This document shows positions 1-8,933 of a stretch of 64,000 bases of DNA, piece after piece. The position numbers were made by a program, and so were the translations under genes. The notes below the pieces were generated by a model. The model did no database searches and was not told the origin of the DNA. It saw only the letters and a program-made list of their open reading frames with translations. The stretch covers positions 1,922,001-1,986,000 of the forward strand of contig NZ_JAFBCD010000001.1 of NCBI RefSeq assembly GCF_016907545.1, in the 5' to 3' direction. Origin of the DNA: Paenarthrobacter ilicis. GTDB taxonomy: Bacteria > Actinomycetota > Actinomycetes > Actinomycetales > Micrococcaceae. The stretch's first letter is position 1. The number at the start of each line of letters is the position of its first letter.

Positions 1-1157
1 TCGCCCGGCGAGAGGGTGGGTGTCTGCCTGCCGAGGGCCAAATAGCCCAGCCCCAGGTCCGTGAGCACGGTGATCCGCTGAAGAAGATCGGTGGTGATCG
101 CTACCGCTATCCCGTTGTGCTCGCCGGAGGTCCGGCTGCGTGAGGCTGTCTCGGCATCTTTGTGCCGGGTGGTCGGCCGGATGACGTCAGCCAGTTCACT
201 CATGGGCAGGTGGTTCAGTTCGGCAATGGTACGGCCCGCGAATGTTACCGCCAGCGCCTCGGGGCGCAATCCGCTGCCATCGCATCGGGGGCAGCGTCCG
301 GACTCCATGAAGCGCAGGGCGCGGTCCCGCATGGCCGCGCTCTTCGAGTCCGCCAAGGTATGCCGGACGTAGCTTCTGGCACTCCAGAACCTGCCCTTGT
401 AGGGCTTGGCTACCCTGTCCCGCTGCGGCGTAACTTCCACCACGGGCTGCTCTTCGGTAAACAGGATCCAATCCCGCTGGTCCTTGGGCAGCTTCCGCCA
501 CGGAGTGTCAACGTCATAGCCCAAATGCGTGAGGATGTCGCGCAGGTTCTTGCCCTGCCATGCGCCAGGCCAGGCCGCTATGGCGCCGTCGCGGATGCTG
601 AGATTTTGATCCGGAACCAGGGAAGCTTCGGTCACGGTGTGGGCGGTACCCAGGCCGTGGCATTCAGGGCACGCGCCGGCCGCTGTGTTGGGGGAGAAGG
701 AGTCCGAGTCCAGCTGTGCAGAGCCTGCCGGATAGGTGCCGGCCCGGGAGTAAAGCATGCGCAGTGAGTTGGAGAGCGTGGTGACCGTGCCAACACTGGA
801 GCGGGAGGAAGCGGTGCCCCGCCGCTGTTGGAGGGCGACGGCGGGCGGCAGGCCGGTGATCGACTCCACCTTTGGATTGTGGCCCTGTTGGATCAGCCGC
901 CGCGCGTAAGGGGCCACAGATTCAAAGTAGCGGCGTTGGGCTTCGGCATAGATGGTGCCGAACGCCAGGGAGGACTTGCCTGAACCTGAGACTCCCGTGA
1001 AGGCCACGATGGCGTCCCGGGGGACGTCAACGTTGACGTTTTGCAGGTTGTTTTCTTGGGCGCCACGAACCCTGACAAACCCGTCCTCGGCCACAGGACC
1101 CTGCATGCCGGGTGTGTCGAAAGAGGGCGCATCATATGTAGTCAGGTTACTGTCCAT
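1..1157 (-). CDS. UvrA-like excinuclease ABC ATPase, partial (C-terminal part beyond the left edge)
   Basis: The visible 385 residues are the N-terminal part of a UvrA-type ABC ATPase. They contain the Walker A motif GVSGSGKSS near residues 55-63, then an AQRRYFES block typical of UvrA, and two Cys pairs (CPECHGLG and CPRCDGSG) that fit a UvrA zinc module. The window ends just as the signature motif begins (LGRQTPTLSPG). A full UvrA also lies at 54496-57423. This copy lacks the long UvrB-binding insertion spacing of that one, so it looks like a UvrA2 or drug-resistance-type paralogue; that is inference. The start is the ATG at 1157. No Shine-Dalgarno is visible, but TAGAGT (positions 1165-1170, minus strand) lies 7 nt upstream, consistent with a leaderless transcript. 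Confidence 0.9.
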   Translation of the reverse strand, partial: MDSNLTTYDAPSFDTPGMQGPVAEDGFVRVRGAQENNLQNVNVDVPRDAIVAFTGVSGSGKSSLAFGTIYAEAQRRYFESVAPYARRLIQQGHNPKVESITGLPPAVALQQRRGTASSRSSVGTVTTLSNSLRMLYSRAGTYPAGSAQLDSDSFSPNTAAGACPECHGLGTAHTVTEASLVPDQNLSIRDGAIAAWPGAWQGKNLRDILTHLGYDVDTPWRKLPKDQRDWILFTEEQPVVEVTPQRDRVAKPYKGRFWSARSYVRHTLADSKSAAMRDRALRFMESGRCPRCDGSGLRPEALAVTFAGRTIAELNHLPMSELADVIRPTTRHKDAETASRSRTSGEHNGIAVAITTDLLQRITVLTDLGLGYLALGRQTPTLSPG

Positions 1158-1199
1158 TTAGTCGACTCTAGCTGCCGCCCGATCACTGCGCATGCGGGA

Positions 1200-1619
1200 T
1201 CACTCGGCGGCAGGCCGTCGTCGTTGTTGTTTTGTCGCGGAACGCTGTTCTTTGGCCACTCTGTGGCGGCGGGCAGATCCCCGGGTGGGCTTTGATGGGC
1301 GGCGGACGGGCTCCGGGACCAGGGCCGTGAAGACCAGTGTCTTCAGCTTGGCCAGAGCCATTTCGCGGTTGCGCAATTGGGACCGTTCCTCCGAGGCCGT
1401 CACGCTGACGACTCCATTGACCAGGCGTTTTTCCAGGTGGGTGAGCAGGATTTGGCGCTGGGTGTCGGACACCGCAGTGGACCCGGCAATGTCCCACAGG
1501 AGTTCTGCCCGGGTGTCCGTGGTGTTCACATGCTGACCGCCCGGGCCGGACGAGCGGGAGAACCGCCAACCGAGTTCGGAGGCGGGGATGACCAGCGCCG
1601 GGGTCACCTGCAAGTCCAT
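1200..1619 (-). CDS. arfB: ArfB-type peptidyl-tRNA hydrolase (alternative ribosome rescue)
   Basis: This 139-residue protein has the class I release-factor GGQ motif at residues 27-29 in the context SSGPGGQHVN, the catalytic loop that hydrolyses peptidyl-tRNA. It ends in a very basic tail (KEQRSATKQQRRRP), the part that in ArfB/YaeJ inserts into the empty mRNA channel of stalled ribosomes. Length matches the family (about 140 residues) and there is no codon-recognition domain, which separates it from PrfA/PrfB. Its start (1619) is preceded by GAAACT 7 nt upstream and no obvious ribosome binding site. It sits 42 nt downstream of nothing co-directional and is probably its own transcription unit. 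Confidence 0.93.
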   Translation of the reverse strand: MDLQVTPALVIPASELGWRFSRSSGPGGQHVNTTDTRAELLWDIAGSTAVSDTQRQILLTHLEKRLVNGVVSVTASEERSQLRNREMALAKLKTLVFTALVPEPVRRPSKPTRGSARRHRVAKEQRSATKQQRRRPAAE

Positions 1620-1704
1620 GGGTCCCAGTTTCTCATGCCCGGCGCTTGCCCAGGCGCACCTGCATCAGGCTGATGCGGGGGACTGGTGGACTTAGGATCA
1701 GGTT

Positions 1705-2103
1705 ATGGCCAATGCGGTGGATGTTCTTGGCCCGGTCCTCGAAGTGATGACGTGGGTGGGGTTTGTTCCCGGCGTGCCCTTGCTGGTGAGTGCGTGGGTC
1801 ATTTCCCGGCGCCGTTGCGTATGGGCTACTGCTGACGGAATCCGTTTTGCTGCTGGTGGATTCCTCGGGGTGCAGTGGCAGGATCAAGCCCACCAAGAGC
1901 AAAAAGTCCTGTTGGATATTCCCGCCCACCAGGACACTGTGGCGTCAGGGGCGGTGCTGGTCCACTACGATCTGTGCCATCCCTCCCAATGCTCCCTTGA
2001 GCCTCCCCGGCACGACAACACGGTCCTCATTCTGGGCTGGATATTGACGGGACTGGGCATCCTCAGCACCTTGGGTGGGTTTGTCCTGCTGCTGTTCCAG
2101 TAA
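1705..2103 (+). CDS. small membrane protein of unknown function
   Basis: A 132-residue protein with a hydrophobic segment near each end (about residues 12-34 and 108-131) flanking a soluble, His/Gln-rich middle of about 70 residues, so both termini are probably on the same side of the membrane. The middle region (VASGAVLVHYDLCHPSQC) resembles domains of the DUF3592-like membrane proteins only loosely, and I do not assign a family. The start at ATG 1705 is preceded by TAGGAT 6 nt upstream, the leaderless geometry seen throughout this window. Confidence 0.65.
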   Translation: MANAVDVLGPVLEVMTWVGFVPGVPLLVSAWVISRRRCVWATADGIRFAAGGFLGVQWQDQAHQEQKVLLDIPAHQDTVASGAVLVHYDLCHPSQCSLEPPRHDNTVLILGWILTGLGILSTLGGFVLLLFQ

Positions 2104-2223
2104 GGCCCTTCGGTGCTGTTTGCTTGACTGTCTAGCAAATCAGTATCCTTACTAATATGGTGTTTGTGGGGATAAGCCCCGGACACGGTTTTGAGTCCAG
2201 CTACGACCAGAAGTGAGGCCCGC

Positions 2224-2706
2224 ATGACTGAAGAGCACGCCATCAGCAAAGTCACTGACATCATCAACGATTCCAAGATCGGGATGCTGACCACCCTCAA
2301 TGAGGACGGGGCGTTGGTCAGCCGTCCGCTGGCAGTCCAGGAAGTCCAGGAAGACGGCGACATGTGGTTCTTCACCGGCCTGGGGACCTCGCAGGTAGCC
2401 CACGTGCGCAAGGACCCCCGCGTCAACGTCTCCTTCGGCAAGAACACCGAGTGGGTCTCCGTGGCCGGAACGGCCGAGATTGTCACGGACCGCCAGAAGA
2501 TCCACGACATGTGGAACCAGGTGGTGGAAGCGTGGTACCCGGACGGCCCCGACACTCCCGAAGTCTGCCTGCTGCGCGTCGACTCGGACTCGGCAGAATA
2601 CTGGACCAGCCCGGGAGGCACCGCTGCAACGGTTCTCCAGTGGGTCAAGTCCAAGGTCACCAACTCGCGCTTCAGCGTGGGCGAAAGCGGCACCGTGGAC
2701 CTGTGA
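2224..2706 (+). CDS. pyridoxamine 5'-phosphate oxidase-related (general stress protein 26-like) protein
   Basis: 160 residues, of the split-barrel PPOX fold. The segment IGMLTTLNEDGALVSRPLAVQE is the usual first strand pair, followed by DGDMWFFTG and VNVSFGKNTEWVSVAGTAEIV, as in B. subtilis GSP26 and related flavin or F420-binding proteins. The family binds FMN or similar cofactors as a dimer; a substrate cannot be predicted. The ATG at 2224 was chosen because the homologous region begins there; an upstream in-frame alternative at 2191 is less likely. The DksA-like gene follows after 6 nt, so the two are probably co-transcribed. Confidence 0.85.
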   Translation: MTEEHAISKVTDIINDSKIGMLTTLNEDGALVSRPLAVQEVQEDGDMWFFTGLGTSQVAHVRKDPRVNVSFGKNTEWVSVAGTAEIVTDRQKIHDMWNQVVEAWYPDGPDTPEVCLLRVDSDSAEYWTSPGGTAATVLQWVKSKVTNSRFSVGESGTVDL

Positions 2707-2712
2707 TCCATC

Positions 2713-3072
2713 ATGGTTGACGCCGAGCGGTTCCGGCTTCTTCTGGAAGGCGAGCGGGAACGCAAACTGGCGTTACTGAAAGCGCTGCGAGGGGACATCG
2801 CCTCGGTCAGCTTAGCCCGCCAGGACTCCAATGTTGATGACGAGCACGACCCCGAGGGCAGCACCATCGCGTTCGAGCTGTCCCAGGCGTCTGCCCTCAT
2901 GGGCCAAAGCCAAGCGGGCCTGGAACACATCGAGGCGGCGTTGGCCAGGATCGCGGACGGAACCTTTGGGCAGTGCGCGGTGTGCGGCGTGGAGATTCCG
3001 GAAGGCAGGATGGAGGCCAGGCCCTGGACTCCCTTTTGCGTCAATCACGCATCAGGGCGGCGTTGGCAGTAA
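2713..3072 (+). CDS. TraR/DksA-family zinc-finger protein
   Basis: A 119-residue protein with an N-terminal helical region (residues 1-85, rich in Glu/Arg/Leu, probably coiled-coil) and a C-terminal zinc finger. The finger reads C-x2-C-x17-C-x2-H (CAVCG … PFCVNH); DksA/TraR members normally have Cys as the fourth ligand. His is a competent zinc ligand, so the finger may still be functional. In other bacteria such proteins bind the RNA polymerase secondary channel; the acidic tip needed for DksA activity cannot be judged from sequence alone. It follows the PPOX gene by 6 nt. Confidence 0.85.
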   Translation: MVDAERFRLLLEGERERKLALLKALRGDIASVSLARQDSNVDDEHDPEGSTIAFELSQASALMGQSQAGLEHIEAALARIADGTFGQCAVCGVEIPEGRMEARPWTPFCVNHASGRRWQ

Positions 3073-3086
3073 CTGAAAAAGTTGGT

Positions 3087-3347
3087 TCAGCAGGACATCC
3101 CCGGTGACACCGGAACGAATTCGATGCCCTGCTGGACCTTCTTTTGTGGACCACGGTCATAGCCCTTGGCATCAAGATGATTCGCGGCACGGAAATCCGC
3201 CAGGGCTTGGTCGTAGATCTCGTTGAGCCGCTTGCCACTAAAGACCTCCTCCGCGCCATCGGCAAAAACCACTGACACCTCGGTGGTGGCGGGAAAATGC
3301 CGTTTCATGCGGATATAGCCTTGGGCGTCCTGGTGCAGGGAGATCAT
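3087..3347 (-). CDS. small conserved-looking protein of unknown function
   Basis: An 86-residue soluble protein downstream of the flavin monooxygenase and in the same direction (56 nt gap), so probably co-transcribed with it. It has no transmembrane segment and no motif I recognise; the central part SGKRLNEIYDQALADFR looks like a helix. The reading frame stays open upstream, so the start is uncertain: ATG 3347 and ATG 3308 are both possible, and neither has a clear ribosome binding site. It ends 15 nt from the convergent DksA-like gene. Confidence 0.5.
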   Translation of the reverse strand: MISLHQDAQGYIRMKRHFPATTEVSVVFADGAEEVFSGKRLNEIYDQALADFRAANHLDAKGYDRGPQKKVQQGIEFVPVSPGMSC

Positions 3348-3402
3348 GCGGAACCGTGCTTTCACTGGTAGGTACCACCAGTGTTCCTTACGTGCGTATG
3401 TA

Positions 3403-5307
3403 TCAGGACAACGCGCTGCTGTGCCCCGCCAAGAGTTGGGGCGCGAAGAACCCGGCAAGTTCGTCTGTCGCAGACAGCGGCAGCACGTTGGCCACATACT
3501 GATCGGGCCGGACCACCACCACGGCGCCGTCACGGCTGAGCCCCCGTGCTTCGAAAATATCGTTGGCAGGGTCGGTACCAAAGACCTTCTCAAGGTACGT
3601 GAGTTTGAACGGTCCAACCGTGGGTTTGAACACCGCAGGTACCGCATTGATATCAATGGCCGTGTGGTCCTGCTGGTAAATCACCTTTACGTCGAACCAT
3701 GCGTCCTGGTCCAGGCCCGACGGCGTCGCGGCCAACGGTGATTGGGGCGAGTCCGCGAGCCACTCGGCAAAATCCGCCACCCGGCCCGGGGCGCCTGCCT
3801 GCGCAGTGTCCGCAAAGACATAGATCCGCCACCGGCCATCGGCCTTTGCGTGGTGGCCAAGGTGCATGGGGTTGGTGTCGCATACGCGCAGCACGGGAGC
3901 CGATTTGAAGCGTTTACCAACAGGGAAACCCGTGGCAAGCTCTTGATGGTGCGCTTCTGCAACCAGCATGGAGGGTGCGTACTGTGTCATGAAACCTGCC
4001 GGGAACTCCGCAGTGCTGGTGTAGAAGGTTTCCAGTTCCGCCGGGTCTTCGAATTCTTCGGGCTTCTTTGCCATCAGCGTGGACCATTGCTTGTCGAAGT
4101 CGATGAGGTTCCTGGCCACCACTTGGCGTTCGGCGGAATAGGTGTCCAAAAGGCTCTCCGGACTGCGGCCTTCCAGCACGTGCCCCAGTTTCCACCCGAT
4201 ATTGAAGCCGTCCTGCATGGAAACATTCATACCCTGGCCGGCCTTGGCACTGTGCGTGTGGCAGGCATCGCCGGTAATGAACACCCGCGGCGCACGCTGG
4301 CCGTGTTCCTCCGGAAGAACGTCGTCGAACCGGTCTGTCAGCCTGTGGCCTACCTCGTAAACGCTGTGCCACGCCACATTGCGGACGTCCAGGGTGTAGG
4401 GATGGATGATGTCGTTGGCCTTCTGGATGATCTGCTCAATGGTGGTGTTCCGGACCGCGCCCTTGTCCGCGGGGTTGACCTCACCAAGATCCACGTACAT
4501 CCGGAACAGGTGTCCGCCCTCACGCGGGATCAGAAGAATGCTGCCGCCGCTGCCGGACTGGATGGCGCACTTGGTGCGGATGTCCGGGAAGTCGGTCACA
4601 GCCAGTACATCCATGACACCCCAGGCGTGGTTGGCCTGGTCGCCGGCCAGATGACAGCCGATGGCCTGGCGGACCTTGCTGCGGGCCCCATCAGCACCCA
4701 CCACATATTTGGCGTGGATGGTCTTCTCCGTGCCCTCCTCCGGTCCGGAGGTGTGGGCGAGGGTCACCTTGACCGGATACTCGTTGTCGGCTGTGACCTC
4801 CAAACCAACGAATTCATAGCCGTAGTCCGGCGTCATCCGGGTGGGGGAGTTGGCCATGAATTCAGCGAAGTAGTCCAGCACCCGGGCCTGGTTGACAATC
4901 AAGTGCGGGAATTCGCTGATTCCGGCGGGATCGTCCACCGCGCGGGCGGCCCGGACAATCCGTGAGTGGTCTGCAGGGTCCGGCTTCCAGAACGACATCT
5001 CGGTGATGCGGTACGCCTCGGCGATGATGCGTTCGGCGAAGCCAAAAGCCTGGAAAGTTTCCACACTCCGCGCTTGGATGCCGTCGGCCTGGCCGATGGC
5101 AAGCCTGCCTGGACGACGTTCAATGATCCGGGTGGTGACGCCCGGGAACTGGGACAGTTGGGCGGCAGCCAGCATGCCGGCCGGACCGCTCCCAACAATC
5201 AGGACATCCATGTGGTCGGGGAGTTCTTCCGGCCGGTCGAGTCCCACACCTGCTGCGGGTTCGACCCTCGGGTCACCGGATACGTAGCCGTGGTGGTGAA
5301 ACTGCAC
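3403..5307 (-). CDS. FAD-dependent aromatic monooxygenase, phenol 2-monooxygenase / 3-hydroxybenzoate 4-monooxygenase type
   Basis: About 634 residues, the size of the MobA/phenol hydroxylase class. The N-terminal FAD motif is DVLIVGSGPAGMLAA (about residues 33-47); the second FAD motif is FITGDACHTHSAKAGQGMN; DGARSKVR is the middle DG motif. The last 150 residues fit the thioredoxin-like C-terminal domain of this class. It should hydroxylate a phenolic ring with NAD(P)H and O2; the substrate is not predictable. The GTG at 5307 is preferred because GAGG lies 6 nt upstream; GTG 5319 is the alternative. A palindrome at 5350-5378 lies just upstream and is a likely operator. Confidence 0.88.
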   Translation of the reverse strand: MQFHHHGYVSGDPRVEPAAGVGLDRPEELPDHMDVLIVGSGPAGMLAAAQLSQFPGVTTRIIERRPGRLAIGQADGIQARSVETFQAFGFAERIIAEAYRITEMSFWKPDPADHSRIVRAARAVDDPAGISEFPHLIVNQARVLDYFAEFMANSPTRMTPDYGYEFVGLEVTADNEYPVKVTLAHTSGPEEGTEKTIHAKYVVGADGARSKVRQAIGCHLAGDQANHAWGVMDVLAVTDFPDIRTKCAIQSGSGGSILLIPREGGHLFRMYVDLGEVNPADKGAVRNTTIEQIIQKANDIIHPYTLDVRNVAWHSVYEVGHRLTDRFDDVLPEEHGQRAPRVFITGDACHTHSAKAGQGMNVSMQDGFNIGWKLGHVLEGRSPESLLDTYSAERQVVARNLIDFDKQWSTLMAKKPEEFEDPAELETFYTSTAEFPAGFMTQYAPSMLVAEAHHQELATGFPVGKRFKSAPVLRVCDTNPMHLGHHAKADGRWRIYVFADTAQAGAPGRVADFAEWLADSPQSPLAATPSGLDQDAWFDVKVIYQQDHTAIDINAVPAVFKPTVGPFKLTYLEKVFGTDPANDIFEARGLSRDGAVVVVRPDQYVANVLPLSATDELAGFFAPQLLAGHSSALS

Positions 5308-5349
5308 GGGGGTCCTCACTTCTTTGTGGGCTGCTGGGCCAGATATGTT

Positions 5350-5378
5350 CGATAATAGAACAGTACGTTCTAATATCG
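5350..5378. promoter_or_regulatory. 12-bp inverted repeat, probable operator for the flavin monooxygenase
   Basis: The left arm CGATAATAGAAC and right arm GTTCTAATATCG are separated by AGTAC; the arms match at 11 of 12 positions. The site lies 42 bp upstream of the monooxygenase start and 110 bp upstream of the divergent exonuclease gene. Its form (long dyad, 5-bp spacer) is typical of TetR- or GntR-type operators. No regulator gene is adjacent in the window. Confidence 0.7.
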
Positions 5379-5488
5379 CTCACATAAGCGTAAGGCAGCT
5401 CACAGACGTCTTCAAGTGCCTGCCACATCCGGCGTACATATGGTCCCGAAGTGGTGCGGAATTCCGGCAGCTCGTGTCAGGATCAGTT

Positions 5489-6424
5489 ATGCCGCGACTG
5501 ATGCTCCTTGACACTGCCTCCCTGTACTTCCGTGCCTTCTACGGAGTGCCCGACACCATCCGCCGGCCCGACGGTACTCCGGTCAACGCTGTCCGTGGGT
5601 TGTTGGACATGATCGCCCGGCTCACCACGGACTATGAGGCCACGCATCTTGTTGCTTGCTGGGATAACGATTGGCGGCCGCAATGGAGGGTGGACCTGAT
5701 TCCCAGCTACAAAGCCCACCGCGTGGCCGAAGCGGTGCCTGACGGTCCGGATGTGGAAGTGGTTCCAGATCCCCTGGGGGCCCAGATTCCCATGATCCGC
5801 CGCGTCCTGGAACTGGCCGGGATTGCTGTGGTGGGTGTTGATGGCTACGAGGCCGATGACGTCATTGGAACCTATGCGAGTCAATCAACCATGCCCACGG
5901 ACATCGTCACCGGGGACCGTGATCTGTTCCAGTTGGTGGATGATGAGCGGAGCGTTCGGGTGATCTACACGGCCAGGGGCATGAAGAACCTCGATGTCCT
6001 GACCGAGGTGGAGATCGTGGGCAAATACCGGGTCTTGCCCCAGCAGTACGCCGATTTCGCGACACTGCGGGGCGACGCATCCGACGGTCTTCCCGGCGTC
6101 GCAGGGATAGGCGAGAAGACCGCAGCATCCCTGCTCGCTGCGCACGGTTCGCTGGAGGGTTTGCTCGAAGCGGCAGAGGAGTCCGACGGCGGTTTGTCGG
6201 GGCCGGTGCGGGCCAAACTTTCGGCTGCGGAGGACTACCTCAAAGTGGCGCCTGCAGTAGTCAAGGTGGCGCGTGGGCTGGAGGTGCCTGGCCTTGACGA
6301 AGCCGGCGCAGCGCTGATTCCCGTGGCTGGCGACGCCCGGGCAGAACTGGAGCGGTTGGCCACCGAATGGAACCTTGGGGGATCGGTGAAGCGCCTCCTG
6401 GAAGCGTTCGATCGCTTGGCGTAA
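5489..6424 (+). CDS. 5'-3' exonuclease (PolA N-terminal-type flap nuclease), stand-alone
   Basis: 311 residues equivalent to the 5'-nuclease domain of DNA polymerase I without the polymerase. Visible features: LMLLDTASLYFRAFYG at the N terminus, the acidic active-site segments GYEADDVIGTYA and VTGDRDLFQLVDD, and the helix-hairpin-helix segment DGLPGVAGIGEKTA. It should remove 5' flaps or RNA primers in parallel to PolA (33651-36422). ATG 5489 starts exactly at the conserved domain; AGGAT lies just upstream and fits either a weak ribosome binding site or a -10 element 5 nt before the start. Confidence 0.92.
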   Translation: MPRLMLLDTASLYFRAFYGVPDTIRRPDGTPVNAVRGLLDMIARLTTDYEATHLVACWDNDWRPQWRVDLIPSYKAHRVAEAVPDGPDVEVVPDPLGAQIPMIRRVLELAGIAVVGVDGYEADDVIGTYASQSTMPTDIVTGDRDLFQLVDDERSVRVIYTARGMKNLDVLTEVEIVGKYRVLPQQYADFATLRGDASDGLPGVAGIGEKTAASLLAAHGSLEGLLEAAEESDGGLSGPVRAKLSAAEDYLKVAPAVVKVARGLEVPGLDEAGAALIPVAGDARAELERLATEWNLGGSVKRLLEAFDRLA

Positions 6425-6567
6425 GCACTCAAGATCCCACATTCACAGCCGAATGACAGGTTGGCAACAGCATGCACAGGGGTACCCGGCTCATCGTGGA
6501 AGCAAGGACGGCGCCGATGGCCGTCCCTCAGGAACGGGTCCGATGGCGGCCCATTGAGGAGAGGTAC

Positions 6568-7134
6568 ATGTCGAAAACCAAGAGAATCACATTGGGCGTT
6601 GCTGCTGGAGCGTTGGCCTTGGGAGCAGGGATGGGAGTGACCAGCATGGCGACGGCGGCCACTACCCCGTCGCCAAGCGCTACGTCCTCCGCTGATGCAA
6701 GCGCTGCTCCTTCGGACGCCGCCGGCAAGCCCGGTGTCCACGGCCACGGGCCGGGTCGTGACGGCGGCAAAATGGCCACCGAGCTGGCAACCAAACTGGG
6801 AGTGGACGAAGCTAAAGTTACGGATGCCCTGAAGGCGTTCCGCGAGGCCAACAAGCCCACTACACCGCCGGCTGAAGGCACTGAAGGAACCAAGCCGGAC
6901 CGTGCCACGCAGGAAGCCGCCCTGGCCAAGTCCCTGGCAACAGCCTTGGGCGTGGACGAAGCCAAGGTCACCACGGCCTTGGATGAGATCCGTGCCGAGG
7001 GCCAGGCCCAGCGTTCTGCTGCTTTGAAGACACGGCTGGACAAGGCTGTCACCGACGGCAAGCTCACCCAGGCCGAGGCAGACGCCGTGACTAAGGCTGT
7101 TGATGCCGGCGTCATAGGCGGCGGCGGCCGCTGA
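6568..7134 (+). CDS. secreted alanine-rich repeat protein of unknown function
   Basis: 188 residues. Residues 1-32 form a Sec-type signal peptide (KTKRI, hydrophobic core, cleavage probably near ATAATT). A Ser/Pro/Ala linker follows, then two copies of a helical unit containing LGVDEAKVT (LATKLGVDEAKVTDALKAF and LATALGVDEAKVTTALDEI) and a third helical hairpin (GKLTQAEADAVTKAV). The repeats resemble those of small secreted actinobacterial proteins, but I know of no function. A strong ribosome binding site (GAGGAGAGG) precedes ATG 6568. The 5' leader contains a 7-bp hairpin (6506-6526), and a terminator follows at 7168-7201. Confidence 0.75.
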   Translation: MSKTKRITLGVAAGALALGAGMGVTSMATAATTPSPSATSSADASAAPSDAAGKPGVHGHGPGRDGGKMATELATKLGVDEAKVTDALKAFREANKPTTPPAEGTEGTKPDRATQEAALAKSLATALGVDEAKVTTALDEIRAEGQAQRSAALKTRLDKAVTDGKLTQAEADAVTKAVDAGVIGGGGR

Positions 7135-7167
7135 TCACTGCCGGCGTTGGGGCGGACGCCGGTGCTG

Positions 7168-7201
7168 AAGGGATCCTCCGGATGCGTCCGGGGGATCCCT
7201 T
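7168..7201. terminator. bidirectional intrinsic terminator between convergent genes
   Basis: A 15-bp stem (AAGGGATCCTCCGGA / TCCGGGGGATCCCTT) with loop TGCG and a single G·T pair. It ends in A-rich and T-rich bases on both strands. It lies 34 nt after the secreted-protein gene and 33 nt beyond the end of the convergent acyltransferase fusion gene, so it can serve both. Confidence 0.85.
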
Positions 7202-7233
7202 TCTGTCTCCGTTCGGGTTCTGGCCCCCGCGTC

Positions 7234-8892
7234 CTAAAGTGTTGGCAACTGGTAAGCCGGCTCGGGCCGGTGCACGCCACGTGGCCGGTATCCCAAAGCC
7301 TCGGAGTGGCCCAGGACGTCTGCCAGGTACCAGATGATGGCCAACCACATTTCCGTTCCCTGAAGACCTGGGGTGAATCCGTTCCCGCTCTCGGGTGCTG
7401 CACTGAAAGCCATGCCCTCACACGGGCGCCACCACGTCAGGGCCTGCACCAGCTGCTCTTTCGCCCACGCTTGGATTTCCGCCCCACGGTGGGCGGTTTG
7501 CTTGCCTGCCAGCCACAGTGGATGGATAACGTCCAGGACGTTGCATGCGTTCTGCCTGCCGGGCCCGAAGTAGCGTTGATCAGCGGCATGCAGCAGGACC
7601 GTATCCACGAGCCTCTCAGCATGGGGCACAGGCAGGCCGAACTGCGCGAAGGTCCCGCGGGCCAACCGGTAATAGCCGTTGACCACCTTCAGGCGCGTGT
7701 CCAGGCCGGGTGTTCCCCATGTGCCTGATGAGGCGCTGACGTGGGTGGTCAGCCAGCCGAACAGGGATTGCAAGGCAGTCGATGGGGCTGACGGTTTGCG
7801 GGCAAGATTCCAGTATGCAGCGGTGCCCCAGGCGTCCACCCATGCGCCGGCTTCCCAGGGTTCCTTCACCCAGGGAAGGGCATCCAGTGAGGTGAGCAGG
7901 GATTCGGGAGATGTTTCTGTCACGGCGTGGATGTCGTGCTCGAATCCGCTGCCCAAAAGGTCCAGGGCATAGCCCACGGAAAGGACGTGGTACGTGGCGT
8001 CGCCGCTGCCGAAGCGCGGGGTTTCAGGGCTGGCCTGGAAGCCCGGCACAAGGCCGCTGACGGGGTCCTGCAATGACCTCAGCCGTGAAGTGTGCTGTAC
8101 CGGACCCAGCTGGGGTGGAGCGGTTCCCAGGAGGAGATCGGCCACCTCTATGGCATCGCACTGCGCCCGGACGGTGGGTTCGCGGCCCGGTTGATCTGCA
8201 TACCAGCCTCCGTCGCCGGAGTTCCAAGTGCGTGCCAGTACCGCCGTGGCATCTGCGCGGGCCAGGGCGGCGAACGCGGCAAGGGAAGCCCGCAGGCCGC
8301 CGTCGTCTACCTTTCGGGTGCCGGTTGAATCCCTCCGGTCCCGGAGGCGTCGCGCAGGATTCCCGCCCACAACCGACCACTCGGGGACGTCTTTGGTGAC
8401 CACCGCTCCTGCGGCGAGGACAGCATGGGAACCTACCCTGACGCCGTCCAGGACAACAACATTGGAACCTATCCACACATCGTCACCGATGATGATGCCT
8501 TTGCTGGTCAGGGGCTGCTTGAAGACGGGTTCGTCGGGATCCATGGAGTGGTTGAATCCAAGGATGGAGGTATGCGCGCCAATCCGCACGCCGTTTCCCA
8601 TGCTGACGGCTCCACGGACCACGGTAAAGGCGTTGACGGAGCAATCGCTGCCGATGCTGATGCGTCCGGTGACATATGCGTGTGCGGCAATGTAACTGTT
8701 GGTGCCGATGGTCAGTGAATCGGTGTCGATGTTGGCGGTGCGCGCGAGGAACGCCCCTTTCCCAATGCTGCTCCCTTCCGTGCCGGACAGCTCTTCCTGG
8801 TACTCACGCTGGGCGGCTTGGGCAGCGTCCGGGGCGGAGTTCCAAAACGTCCAAGGGGAGTAGTCGTAGCTGAGAGCTTGCTGGGAATTCAC
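7234..8892 (-). CDS. two-domain protein: hexapeptide-repeat acyltransferase fused to an alpha/alpha-toroid-like domain
   Basis: 552 residues. Residues about 40-190 are a left-handed beta-helix acyltransferase: hexapeptide repeats, GFNHSMDP with the catalytic-type His, and the closing segment [19 protein letters not shown] … [23 protein letters not shown]. Residues about 215-530 are Trp-rich helices ([47 protein letters not shown]) that look like an alpha/alpha toroid as in carbohydrate-active enzymes or terpene-cyclase-like folds. A role in acetylating or processing a saccharide is inference. Start GTG 8892 has GGAGA 8 nt upstream. A promoter (8951-8979) and LacI-type operator (8934-8947) lie directly upstream. 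Confidence 0.75.
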   Translation of the reverse strand: MNSQQALSYDYSPWTFWNSAPDAAQAAQREYQEELSGTEGSSIGKGAFLARTANIDTDSLTIGTNSYIAAHAYVTGRISIGSDCSVNAFTVVRGAVSMGNGVRIGAHTSILGFNHSMDPDEPVFKQPLTSKGIIIGDDVWIGSNVVVLDGVRVGSHAVLAAGAVVTKDVPEWSVVGGNPARRLRDRRDSTGTRKVDDGGLRASLAAFAALARADATAVLARTWNSGDGGWYADQPGREPTVRAQCDAIEVADLLLGTAPPQLGPVQHTSRLRSLQDPVSGLVPGFQASPETPRFGSGDATYHVLSVGYALDLLGSGFEHDIHAVTETSPESLLTSLDALPWVKEPWEAGAWVDAWGTAAYWNLARKPSAPSTALQSLFGWLTTHVSASSGTWGTPGLDTRLKVVNGYYRLARGTFAQFGLPVPHAERLVDTVLLHAADQRYFGPGRQNACNVLDVIHPLWLAGKQTAHRGAEIQAWAKEQLVQALTWWRPCEGMAFSAAPESGNGFTPGLQGTEMWLAIIWYLADVLGHSEALGYRPRGVHRPEPAYQLPTL

Positions 8893-8933
8893 GCGGGTTG
8901 TCTCCACACATCGGGTACGGTGGCACTCTCCGA

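Noticed and set aside
2124..2160. Possible -35 TTGACT before the PPOX gene
   Set aside because: No -10 hexamer at an acceptable spacing (candidates fall at 14, 20 or 23 nt).
3742..4965. 407-codon plus-strand frame inside the flavin monooxygenase
   Set aside because: Antisense shadow of a gene with both FAD motifs intact.
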